A program made the position numbers and the translations under genes. Shown here in pieces: positions 18,301 to 30,300 of a stretch of DNA of 64,000 bases (positions are counted from its first letter, which is position 1; every line of letters starts with the position of its first letter). The notes under the pieces were generated by a model, which was not told where the DNA came from, searched no databases, and worked only from the letters and a program-made list of their open reading frames with translations. This DNA comes from Antedon bifida. Its lineage: Eukaryota; Echinodermata; Crinoidea; Comatulida; Antedonidae. The stretch spans positions 23,469,665 to 23,533,664 of the forward strand of contig OY727100.1 in assembly GCA_963402885.1 (NCBI GenBank), read 5' to 3'.

Positions 18301-21300
18301 ATAATATAAATCACATAAATGAAAACAACAGAAGAAGTCATTGTTTTCATGGTCTAATTTAGAGATCCATGGTCTAACAGAGTAAATATATAAGATATAC
18401 TTTTTACACATCAATAGATTCTTTAAAAAGGTACACAAATTACATTCAGTGTCAACTGTGTAGAATGACTGACAGTGAACTGTCATTGCAACAACATCGT
18501 GTTACTGTGTACATAATTCAATAAATATTGAAAGTTAAAAGGCACATTCCAAGGTCCCAGTAACACATTATTGTGAGAGATACTACAGTAGTAAACATTA
18601 CCTCGTCTACACACATAGTTATTAGAGCATGGAGATGAGAGTATTTGTTACTAATTCAAAATTATTCACGTAATTTATATCCGATATTGTGTTAGTTATT
18701 TTTATAATAAACGGATTGCATATTAGTCATTGCGTTGGTCTACAGTATTATTCGTTTAAGTGTTTGTCTATGATTGTGTACATTTTAGAACTGAACTTAT
18801 TATAGGCCTGCATCTATGAGTTAATCATGCTATAACCATGGACCTACCTAATATGTCCATATCCTTATACATACATATATACTTATGTACATCTAAATTA
18901 AATGTATGCTTATACCAAAGGAAAGGGGAAATAAAATGAATATTTCACGCAAAGTCTTGTTCAGAATTCATCTGGTCTTCGACATGTTTAGTTAATCCCT
19001 ATAAGGAAGTATAACAATATTTGCAGTGTACTGTGTAATATATTATAAACATAACAATATCAAACTATATATAATCACAAAACCAACAAGGTTTAGCTAC
19101 AATCAGGAAACCATTGGTGCACTTTTGTCTGTTATGTGTGAAGCTCAAGTTATTATAACAAAATCTTAATCAAATATTTAAACATAAATAATACAATAGC
19201 AAATTACTAAATAGAAGTACTGTATTTTAGTGATTTTAAATATACTTTATATCGGTATCTTTATTTCAATAAAAAACATGAGTACAATTTTGTTGAGGAC
19301 ATTGAGGACATAAAGTTTGTATTTATTCTTTCCCTTTTTTTAACAACGCGTTTCAAACTGTCATAACTCAGGGTTTTTTTTCCTTCTTTTTAAAAACAAT
19401 TTTTATAGTTTTTCGTTGCCATGCCGTTGAACCATTTCAACCAATATTCTTCTTGTATCAAAAACGCATTAAAAGTCTTAAAGGTTCTCCACTTTCTATT
19501 ATCATTCTGTTCTATTATCCGATGGGTGCTATAACATTTATAGGTTGTTATATAATTAGTACCAACTTTACAAATACCTATAGGAACAGTGAATACAGTT
19601 TGATTATTTTGGTGGCATACCAGTTTTATAAAAAAAAAACAATGTAAAAGATAATAATAATTATCTAGTATTAGTTTGATTAATATTTGGTCTATTGTTT
19701 CGTCCATTCTTGTCAGTTGCGTTCGTTTGTTTATTATCCATTCGTTCGTATATTCTTTATGTATGTTATTGTGAAACAAGATTGTAACGTTTCAAATAAG
19801 CTTAGAACTGCTTTTCTTGTATTACGGTATGTTGGTAATTTGCATACAGGTGATAATAGATGCTTGTGTTTCTTTGTCTCGTCGTTTGCTTACTATAGAC
19901 CTACGTTTTGTTTAGCGAGGGATGGTATCTGGGTTCTGAAGAACACAGGTAAGCGTTTAAAGTAGGATATGTTTTGCAGTATTTATTTATTCTAAGCTTG
20001 TTCTTGTTTCGTCGTTATGTGTTGTAGACTGGCTACACGTGCTAGAAATGATGTTCAAAAGAAGTGTGTTTCAATGCAATACTTAGTGGTAGTTTGAGGT
20101 AGGATTGTATTGATATAATTGTTCAGATTCTTAATTGATAATATAAGATAATATGTTCAAGCTGTAATGTCGATAATGCAGTGTGTTTGCATTATTATTG
20201 TTGCTGTGGTCAGTAATGAAACGTACAGTAATACATTCGTGTATCACAAACCTTCCTCTTATCTCCTTCACTAAAGATACGTCACTGTTAGCCCCCCCCC
20301 CTCCCCCATTTTCCAATTTTTTACAAAAATGAATGAATAAATTTGCCTTCTTGGCGTTAGCAGCATACTCAGACACAAATGGTTGTTCTACCCTGTTGTT
20401 TCGATTATCCCATAGGCAATAGTCTATGTTATGGAAATCGTCTTCTTCGATATGACTCGGACTCACTCATTATTATTTACCGTATTAGGCCTATAAACAA
20501 ATACTGTAGGCTGGATGTAATGTAATGACAAATTATATTTATTTGTTTACAATATTATACTCGAATCATCATAGAGATTTAGTAAATAAAATGTTGATAC
20601 GCTTGTGACAGAAATTAAATGAATACATTTTATTCATTTATTTTCCCTCACATGGAATAGGTCTAATATTGTTTGCACATAACAACATTATTTAGATTGT
20701 CCCTTCAGGGAAGTAACTAACGATAAAGCCAATCATTGTTTATTTTAACTTTTGTTCGCCTTCATGGTTCACAGGAACAAGTGTACTTATGAATACACTC
20801 ATGGAGAAACTATTTTCTCGATGCTATATATCTGCTTTCCTTTTCGTTTATTTTTATTTCCGCATTCAAGTCTACAATAAAACAATACTGGCTTATCGAT
20901 ATCTTATTAGAATCCCTAAACCTGAGTTTAAAATACATAATCAAGTCAAGCTCAACGAGCATGAATCTTTGCATACTCCATTCATTATTAATAGTATTAA
21001 ACCATCTCCTTGTTACACATTTAGGATTGGATTGAATAGGCCAGCTACTTATTTATATATCTTTAATTCCCATTCCTTTTTCCAAGCTTTGATCGTGTTA
21101 ATATGTTCTTATATCCGGAACTTAACATTCTTAGACGTATCAATAGTACTCTCTTTGGGTTTACCTACTCTTAACCCAAGAAACAATTACAATTACACAA
21201 TGCCTGAATTACTAGGCCTGAATGTCTACATAAACGTGGCTATACTTATATCCTAAATGGATCACCTACTTATATATTCAAAATAATTACATTAATGTAA

Positions 21301-21420
21301 TCGTGCTTTGTATTCATTATTACTAAGGAAATACTCCCCACAACCTTTTAGTCCCCCTTCTTAGCACTATCGCATCATCCGTATTGTTCCTTTTCCAATT
21401 CCATCTTTGTCCATTAATAT
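18301..21420. other. Gene-poor interval
   Basis: AT-rich DNA with short unconvincing ORFs. There is a poly-C run near 20,290-20,302. A 155-codon frame at 20,789-21,256 resembles no family known to me. I see no splice-consistent exon set. Confidence 0.4.
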
Positions 21421-21427
21421 TCTCTTC

Positions 21428-22988
21428 TTAGTTTACACTTTCAAACCCCTTGTTCTTATTCCCAGCCTTAACATTAACATAGGCTGACTCTTCTACTTTA
21501 TGTTGTAAATCTTGATAGGTTTGGTTTTGCTCGCCAGTGTCTCCTACGTAATCCATGTATGTCTGTCAAGTAAATACAGTTAACAACTTATTGAAAGAAA
21601 ATACAATAAACTTATAATAATTATTTTAACTGATACTACTGGACATCTATATGGATTGAAATTAGATATTCGTTGTTGTTAATTTACGCTTTGCAGTTCT
21701 GCCAACAAATATAAATTATATTTATCAATCGTTGTTGGTCGTCTTTATGTAAGATTTATATACATACATCTTGTTTCCTTTTGTCTGTTGTGTCTTGTTT
21801 CGCCGACAGTGACTTCTAAATAGAAATTATAATAATAAATGATGTTATTATGGAGCATTCGATTTGCGACTTATATGACGTTTTTTTTAGTTTTGTAGTC
21901 TACCTTTTATGGGTGCACGGGAATTTGGAACGTAATTCATAATTTATAGATTGTGGCAAATCGAAAGCTTCCCGTAACTGTAGGCCCTACTAATCCTGTA
22001 TGCCTTTCAATTCAGTTTATTCAAATAAATGTTAAGGATAGTGAATGATGCTAAAGCTACTTTTTCTTCGAAGTAGAAATGTATTCATTGATTTTTTTCA
22101 TAAAAAATCTCATCCATCCCCTTGAAGGCAACTTATGTCATTGACTAGAATAATCCCGTTATTATTATACTCGGTAGAACATAAAGAGGCTGAGCCTTTA
22201 GTTATTATCACCCAATGTTTCCAAATTTTATATTTATAAAGATTCTAACATACCTTCCTTATCTTATTGTGAATAATTTGTCCAATATACAATCCTACCG
22301 CACCAATGAAGATGCCAACAAAGAGCATTCCGATGATCAGACCTGTATTGCTATTGGAGGGTTCGCTTGTTTCTAGAAAAAATAATTACTACTGACAAAT
22401 TATAATGTTACTGAGGATTAGTCCTAATATAATTCAATTTCAAATAAAGTAGACCTTTGTCGAAATAAAGTAATTTAAATGTTGTACATTCGATTAGGTT
22501 GTTATTCGTTTAATATTATATTATATCGATCAGAATCTGATTTTGTGAAATGGGCTACCAGTTATGTCTGTCTATGATAATAAAAAAAAACACACGCACA
22601 TCTATGCAAAATAATATAATTAAAAATAATATATTATTGATTGTTAATTAAAAACGACTCTTACCGTCTCTTGGTATTGTGGTTTTGGCCGAGTCTGTTG
22701 ATACAATTTTAGTAGCTAATGGCAAAAAACGTCAAGCAATAATTATGTTTTATCTTTAAATGACATACAGTATAACACCATTAAAAGAATAAGTCCGGGG
22801 CCCAACAAAGTATCCCTTAATAATAGAGATAGTGCATTTGCAAAAAAAATGTTATAGTCCATATTGTTTATACCAACCAAATTATTGATAATTAGTCATC
22901 GCAACAATCCTTTGTTTAAAGTTATCTTAATGCAAAAAAGTTGACTTACTAGAAATTAAACCAGTCGTAGAATCTTCTAATACGTTAA
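21428..22988 (-). pseudogene. Gene A: tandem-family receptor lacking its ectodomain exons
   Basis: Exons read on the - strand: stalk 22950-22988 (NVLEDSTTGLIS), stalk 22665-22715 (TKIVSTDSAKTTIPRD), TM 22254-22372 (GLIIGMLFVGIFIGAVGLYI inside), linker 21768-21815 (KSLSAKQDTTDKRKQD) and tail 21428-21562, which ends GFESVN then TAA. Phases match genes B-E. The tail keeps QTYQDL and SAYVNV. No signal or Ig exon is found upstream, although the family's 5' flanking block recurs at about 26,395-26,960; the DNA between is unrelated repeats. The stalk exons differ from those of B-E, so A is the most diverged copy. It is either a pseudogene or a 3' exon set used by another transcript. Confidence 0.75.
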
Positions 22989-22989
22989 C

Positions 22990-25591
22990 TATAAATAAAT
23001 ATCAGAAGAAATTGACAGTTTCTAACAGATCTGTATAGTGTTTCTATATCAGATCGTAATAAAAAATAACGTGTATGGGGAAGCGAAGAGATGGATTGAA
23101 AACGTAAATTTTATTTGTAATTTAACTGTGATTTCTCAATTGCAATTCCAATTGTATTGGTAATAGTTGACAGAATAAAACACTTTTCTTACAATAAAGT
23201 AATATTTATAAAGTTTAAATGTCTTACAGTAACCAAGTGTTTGTATAAATATTGTTTGGAGGTATGAAACTTTGTTAGGAGTAGAACCAGTTTCCAGCAT
23301 TGAATGTTAAAAATATGTTCATATTACTCATTAATTAATAATAATTATTAATAAATTAATAGAAAACTATAGAGGGCACTTTTCGACAAGAATATGAGTG
23401 TTTTTTTATGTGCGTTATTTTTCCGCTCGAGTTTATTCAATGTACTGTAATATACACTGTTATACTATTTTATTGGAAAGTAATTATTTTTGTGTGAATC
23501 TTCTTGGAATTGTTTGAAAGCGTATCCTCTTACTTCTTTTCTTCAGAAAACATCTAATTTAGGTCTTAAAGTGACAAATATACACCTCACACCACCAACC
23601 TCCAACACACCAGATGCCCACACACATTTCATATCCTGAACTAACATAGTACAGTATAAGTCAAATTAATTGTTTTAATTTTTTTTTATTGCTGCCTCAA
23701 AATATATTATACAATAGTAACAATATCAGAAAGGTAGGTATTGTAATAATTTTTAAATTTAAAAATGTGAAAAAAAACTTAATGTTTATACATACATTAC
23801 AAATGAAATATATTAACTACTTGGTTATTTTAGTAATGCATACTCAAGTACAGAATATCAGAAATCAATGAATCATGTGTTTAAATGTGGCATTATTAGG
23901 CTAATTTGCGTTGAGAAAAACATTGATGCCATTGGCCTATACAAAAAATCAAGGCAATTAGACAAAATATTTATATAAACAATTAATACTAAGTAGGCAT
24001 AAAATAAGTGTATATAAACTTTCCTTAAATAATAACAGTATAGGGCCTTACCAATTTATTCAATACATAATATATGAACTATATTACACAAAAGAAATAA
24101 TGATTATCAAAACTAGTCAATATAATTAAATTTTAAACTCATTACCAGCATTATAAATAAAATTTTTAAAAGATGAGAATGCAAGTGAATATCAGATTCT
24201 TAGTCCTCATTATACACAATGATTTTCTACTATCACATATTAAAATATAAAACAAACATATAGCCTTTAATGAATTTACATGAAGGTCTATTCAAATAAA
24301 TTTAAATAAAAGGGTCATAATATGTCTTCGTCTCCAGTTGTTGCAAAGAAGTTAGGATTCCATTCATTTCAACAATAAAAAATATTCAAAATATCCTGCC
24401 AGTTTGCGTTCAAGAGTACAACCTGCTTAGTTTTTAATACGAGTACTGCTTTCTATACACATAACTTTGATTTCTGCAAAAAAAAAAAAAAAAATCTCTG
24501 TAATAATGTACTTTAATTACTGTAATAATCTAGGTATAGATTATGTTGACCGGGCCAGTGAGAGGGCGTTCGACTGTACTACCATAAGTCCTCTAGGTGT
24601 ATACAACTTACTTCTTGTCTACAAAGTGTATAGTAGTATGCTAATAGTACTATTATTAGATTAGGTAGATTGGAGAGATACATCTATTTATAAGAGAGTA
24701 CTGTATATATGGAACTATCTGTGTTAGCCGCCTTTGTATTTTTAGATATAATACCAATAGGTACTATGTATTGTATGATAAAAAAGAAATATTATAATAT
24801 CTATCTTTCTCCTTTATATAAATATATTATTTTATCCAAGGGGTTGCAAACACAAGTGTTCACATGTCTTGTTATGTATTGCACCTTTGTCCTGTCTTTA
24901 TGTTGTCCGTAATGTCACTGCACTAACGGGTGACCGGTAAACGAGCTTCGCTCTTATGGTTATCCATCCATATAAGTTGTTCATCTCTTATGTTCAGAAA
25001 TTGAAATGGTAAATAAACTGAAACTGAAACTGTGCTTATGTGGTCCAGGTTGACGAGCCAGGAATGATGGTAGTGCCAGTATACCGTGTAGTTTAGCCTC
25101 AAGGCAATACCATGTAGCTGGAGTAGCTTGGACAAATACAGTATGATAAATTTGTGCTGTGAAAGACAAAATTGTAGAATTATAAAGAAAATATTATAAA
25201 ATATAACAAGGAAATTATACTATAGTATAATTAAGGGGTAACCGTATAATATATAATTAATAATAATAAATGCAATGGCAATTAGGGCCTAGGTACTATT
25301 ACAAATAAATTCATATATTATTTTATTATGATAAGGAACTCTGTTTTAGAATGAGAAAAAGCCGTCCCAACCCAGATTTGAACCCAGCTATCAATAAAGC
25401 TATAAAACAAAATAGACCATATTGTAGCCGGACTGGGTAGCGTAGACTTACTTGAGGCCTAGGCCTAGTACGATTAGCTAGAAAGAAGGATACAGGTCAA
25501 CCCGTACCCATGCCAACTCGCTCGTACCCAAATTTTGGTTTACTTATATCCAAAATTTTGGCTTACTCGTAACCATCATGGGCTGGCTGCC

Positions 25592-25624
<33 letters not shown>

Positions 25625-26394
25625 CCTAGCCTAGCCTAGCCTAAGGCAGCAGGCCCGGCCCTAGCCTACTACAACTTAAGTCTAGGCCTAGCCTAGGCTA
25701 GTACTAGTAGGCCTAGGCCTAGTAGTTAACATCATACATAGGCCTACGCCCTAACCCCCCTAGAGCCTAGTAGTAGCTAACCCCTAGTACTCTACTAGCT
25801 AGGCCTAAGTATTAGCATTAGTAGTATTATTGTATTGTAGTATTAGTTGTAGCTGTCCGGTGGTCCTTGGTCACTTGTCTAAATAGCTACGTCTAGGCTA
25901 GATCCCCTAGTAGGCCTAGGCTAGGCCTAGTACGTAGTATAGTTATTCTTAAACAGTCACACAATTCAGATTCTGCCGCTGATTGCTAGTGAACAGGGGG
26001 AGGGAGAGAAAGAGTTAGAAGAACTGAAATGAGCCGTGACGTATAATAAACATCATACAAAATAATAATATAACTAACGAATCCGTATAATATAATAATG
26101 TTGTATGTTATAAAGTAAGGTAAATGGGTTTAATATAATACAATTATATTATAATATAATGTATTTTATTAATAATTTAATAGTAAATGTTCATAATATA
26201 ATGCCAAAACCGAATAATATAATACAAAAAGTCAGTAATTTGTTACATTTTTCACATAATATATTAGAAATAGATATAATATAATGCTAAAACCAAGTAA
26301 TATAATGCAAAACGTATAATTCATTACAATACAATATATAATATAATAAAAAAATGATATATTAATATAATATTTTGAATACTTCAGACAGCTG
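22990..26394. other. Interval replacing the gene A ectodomain: low-complexity and repeat DNA
   Basis: It holds AT-rich DNA, a TGAAAC triple repeat at about 25,012-25,031 that could be a retroposon 3' end, a (TAG)n microsatellite near 25,590-25,622, dense TAGGCCTA palindromes at 25,440-25,960, and AATATAATA-rich DNA at 26,060-26,380. No Ig, signal or TM exon was found on either strand. Confidence 0.6.
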
Positions 26395-26960
26395 AGGCTT
26401 GCCATATGTACCTATTGTAAGTGGAAACAATGTTTAACGATGTTTAGATAATAAATCTAATACAAATCATTGTTCAACAAACACAGTGTTTTAACCACGG
26501 TAGTACAGGATTGTATAATCGTGCCACTGTACGGAGACTAGACACAATTAATAATTTAGTGGGGAAAGTCCCGGTTGCAATGTCTATATCTAAACATACC
26601 TTATTGTTGGTGATCCGTCTAGTATATTTCGTTGACAAGGCCTAATTCATAATTCATTGCCATACATTTACAAATTGTATGTAGCCCTGGATGCTGGAAG
26701 CGACACTAAACCGTTCTTCAGTACTACAATTAAATAATTGTTTTCCTTCAACGTAAGTTTATTACAAAACACTTTTGGACCATGGAGGTATAAATTATAC
26801 CTCCATGTTTGGACCTTACACAAAGTTCGCACCAATTTGGTCGTCATTTGCACAAAATATTAAGTCCATCCCTATCAAGGAAGTACCTTATTGTAATGCA
26901 AACAGCTTATGTATATCAGTAGGCAAACACAACAGCAACAATAACTCAAGTATCTCATGC
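26395..26960 (-). promoter_or_regulatory. Conserved 5' flank of the receptor family (gene A position)
   Basis: Homologous to the DNA upstream of the signal exons of genes B-E: TTTAACGATGTTTAGATAA, GTGTTTTAACCAC, AAAGTTCGCACCAATTTGG and TCATTTGCACAAAATA recur in the same order. It probably contains promoter or 5' UTR sequence. The signal-peptide exon expected next to it is missing. Confidence 0.55.
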
Positions 26961-27041
26961 TAATTCCAATGCTTTATAAATATGATATAGACACGAACAA
27001 ATAACTACAAATCGAGAGGTTAAGTAAAGAATCAGTATGTT

Positions 27042-27047
27042 TTTATT
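27042..27047 (-). terminator. Polyadenylation signal of gene B
   Basis: TTTATT on + reads AATAAA on -. It lies about 270 nt after the gene B stop, and the same signal sits at the same relative place in C (33647), D (38676) and E (45621). Confidence 0.6.
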
Positions 27048-27317
27048 CATTTTTCATGTGTAGCCCGTCCTCCAAAAGTTGATCATTGGGGCCCTCGATA
27101 AAACAATTCATACATTACAAAAATACATTTCATAAAAAAGACAATTATTTTAAAAAAATGTAAAGTTGGCAGCACCGACATGGCGTGAGCTTTAAGGAGG
27201 AGCATAGAAGTGTAACATCTAAGTCTACAGTGCATTGAGACGACATAGTTTGTGGAATGCGCTATAATACATTTACTTTATTAAACCCATTTCTTAAAAG
27301 CTTATATTCTTAATAAT

Positions 27318-30300
27318 TCATATTTTTCCCTGTTTCTTATTTCCATGAGTCTTAACATTAACATAAGCTGACTCTTCTTCTTTATGTTGTAAATCTTGAT
27401 AGGTTTGGTTTTGCTCGCCAGTGTCTCCTCCATAATCCATGTAAGTCTGTTAAAAAGCAAAGGATTGCTAACATAAGAAACTATTATACAATGTAGTAAA
27501 TAAGAAATAAACTCACAATACAATAACTTGTGGTAATCGTACTAAAAGTCACTAAAATATAGTATGCACAATTATAATATTTTCAATCGGATTACCAGTC
27601 GTTGGTTTGTCCTCTTTATAGACGGTATTAGTGATCGATACTTACATCTTGTTTCCTTTTGTCTGCGTCTTGTTTCTTTGACAGTGACTTCTAATAGATT
27701 AATATGAAGTTATTATTACTCTGTATACACTACTTGATGTCTTCAATTATATTTTGTGCAATACAATTACATAATGTTGGACATTTATTTTATCAAAAGT
27801 AGAATGTAGTTTATCAATTGAATTATTTCTGCCAGTGAAAACATGAATAGTTCAGAAATTATAAAGGTTATAAAGTATAATATTCATAAGTATTCCATTT
27901 TACCAACCTTCTTTATCTTGTTGTGAGTAATTTGTGCAATGTAAAATCCTAAGGCACCAATGATGATACCAACAAAGAACATCCCGATGGTCAGACCAGT
28001 AGTATCATTACATGATTCGGCTGCTGGATCTGAAAAAGGAAAATGTTTTATGTTAGCATGTCTACAGTAGACATATTTTTCAATATATTGTTCTCATTTG
28101 GGTTATTTCAATAAGTACACATAACGGGTGTATATTGATAGTGAAATTAATTTAAATATTAGTAGTAAAATCTGGTATTGTAGAATATAAGCCAATGTCG
28201 TTTGTATAAAACCCATAGTACTGAATATAACTAAAACAAAAATTGATTAATTAAACGACGCTTACTTGTAATTGGTATAGACATGGTTTTGGCTACAACT
28301 GTTGACATAATGCTATTTTTAGCTGAAAGACACCGAAAACGCTCATCATATAAATGAAATAAGTAGCTAGCTCAGCGCATCAGTGGCATGATTTCATAAT
28401 GGTTATCTTACTGGTGCTTAATATGGTGATTTTTATATTCTAATTAAAAACAATTATTTTGTTTACATTGCATTGCAGTTGATCATGAAAAATATAAATT
28501 GTTACTCTGTATCTTAACACGAATATTAATATGAAATGAAATTTACAATTAAATAAAGAACTCATAACATTCTAACAAATATATATATGATTTTGTTTTT
28601 ATTGCAGTAGACCATAGAAACAATATATATTGTTTTGTTGTATTTTGATACATAAATTGATATAAACATGTAATGTGATTTCATCATTTAACAGCAGAGC
28701 AAAATTAACTAAATAATATCTATATGTAGTATAAATTTCGAAGTAGCTTCTTGTTGAAGGAACCATGGAGAAATAACTTATTTCTCCATGAAGGAACTAA
28801 TGCATCCATAGCATAATAGTATAAATATCCATACTCCTAAACAACAGTAATTTGATTTCATCAGTTAACAGCAGAGCAAAATTAACTAAATAATATCTAT
28901 ATGTAGTATAAATTTCGAAGTAGCTTCTTGTTGAAGGAACTAATGCATCCATAGCATAATAGCATAAATATCCATACTCCTAAACAACAGTAATTTGATT
29001 TCATCAGTTAACAGCAGAGCAAAATTAACTAAATAATATCTATATGTAGTATAAATTTCAAATTAGCTTCTTGTTGAAGGAACTAATGCATAGCATAATA
29101 CACATCAAATTAGTTTGATGAAAAAGTGTGCCCAAATATGGTTACTCACTCAACACCTACTATTTTAAACTAAATTGTATACAATTATTCCATCTTGGAT
29201 CATCGTCCAAGGCTAGGCTGGGAAGCTAGGCCATTAAAAAAGGCAGCACTCCAATACTGGACACAGAGTAGAACAGTTATTGACCGCATGCACTACATGT
29301 GCATGGCACAAAGTATCACCATTTTTTACAAAAAGCTCATTCGTTCATTGTTTTGTTCAATGCAATCGGCACACGATGAGTAATTAACCATTCACGAATA
29401 TAAGAAGTGTTTTATAAAATAAGGTAGCCTAATTATTGTAATACCAAACTGACAAAAAGTAATCAATAGATAAAAGATAAAAATTAGAGCACACATACCA
29501 TTTTACAAAATAAATGTCCCAGTTCCGGTATAAAGTTTTACTGTATATCATATATGTATTTATTTGTAAATGAAATATAAAAATTTAACAAAAATCTGAC
29601 CAGATATTGTGATTTTGGCTGAATAAGTTGTTGATCCAATGCTGTTTGTAACTGTCAAATTAACAAAATAAAAAGCACCATCAACTTCTGATTCCGACAC
29701 TTTTACTGTAAATGATGATCCATTGTTGACAGCATCTTCATTTCCAGGAAGATCAGTAGTCCACAGATACGTGACGTCAGAAGGATTCGCTATTCCACTG
29801 AATGTCATTGTAACAGTTTCACCAGGGGAAACAATCTGATCATTTATATCATTATCATCATTAGCAACAGGTTTAACTAAAAAACAGTGAAATACAATTT
29901 ATTATTTATAAAAAATGTACCACAAATATCAGATAACAATGACGTGGCATGATATTAACTGACTTAATAACCAATGAAACGAACATCATTGTTTTTAGAA
30001 ATATGACATACAAGTAAGACATCAGTTGATTCTTCATGACATTATCTTATCTTGTAAATATGTTTTTTTTAGTATAGCTCAAATACCTACAACTTTAGAC
30101 ACAGTTATTCTAATGGGCATTTCCATGAGAGATGGACATGACATGAAAATCTCATTCTCAAAGTATTATAAATTCTATACCTGTCCTGCATTACATATAC
30201 TGTAAGTTACACTTCTATGAAAAACAAATATTGTAATTTCTTTAATATTTCTGAAAATATGAAGAAAATAGCAACACGATTTCAACAAAAGTTACAAAAA

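Noticed and set aside
19390..19965. Overlapping ORFs on both strands
   Set aside because: Mutual shadows in AT-rich DNA, low-complexity composition, no splice or domain support.
20131..20466. 111-codon ORF on -
   Set aside because: It contains a poly-Gly run made by a poly-C tract and has no recognisable domain.
20789..21256. 155-codon ORF on +
   Set aside because: AT-rich, rich in Tyr, Ile and Phe as expected by chance from such DNA; no motif recognised and no exon borders. A search could rescue it.
29195..29383. 62-codon ORF conserved at 40892-41089
   Set aside because: The conservation is explained by the B/D duplication, since flanking intron is equally conserved; no homology recognised. 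It might still be a transposon scrap.
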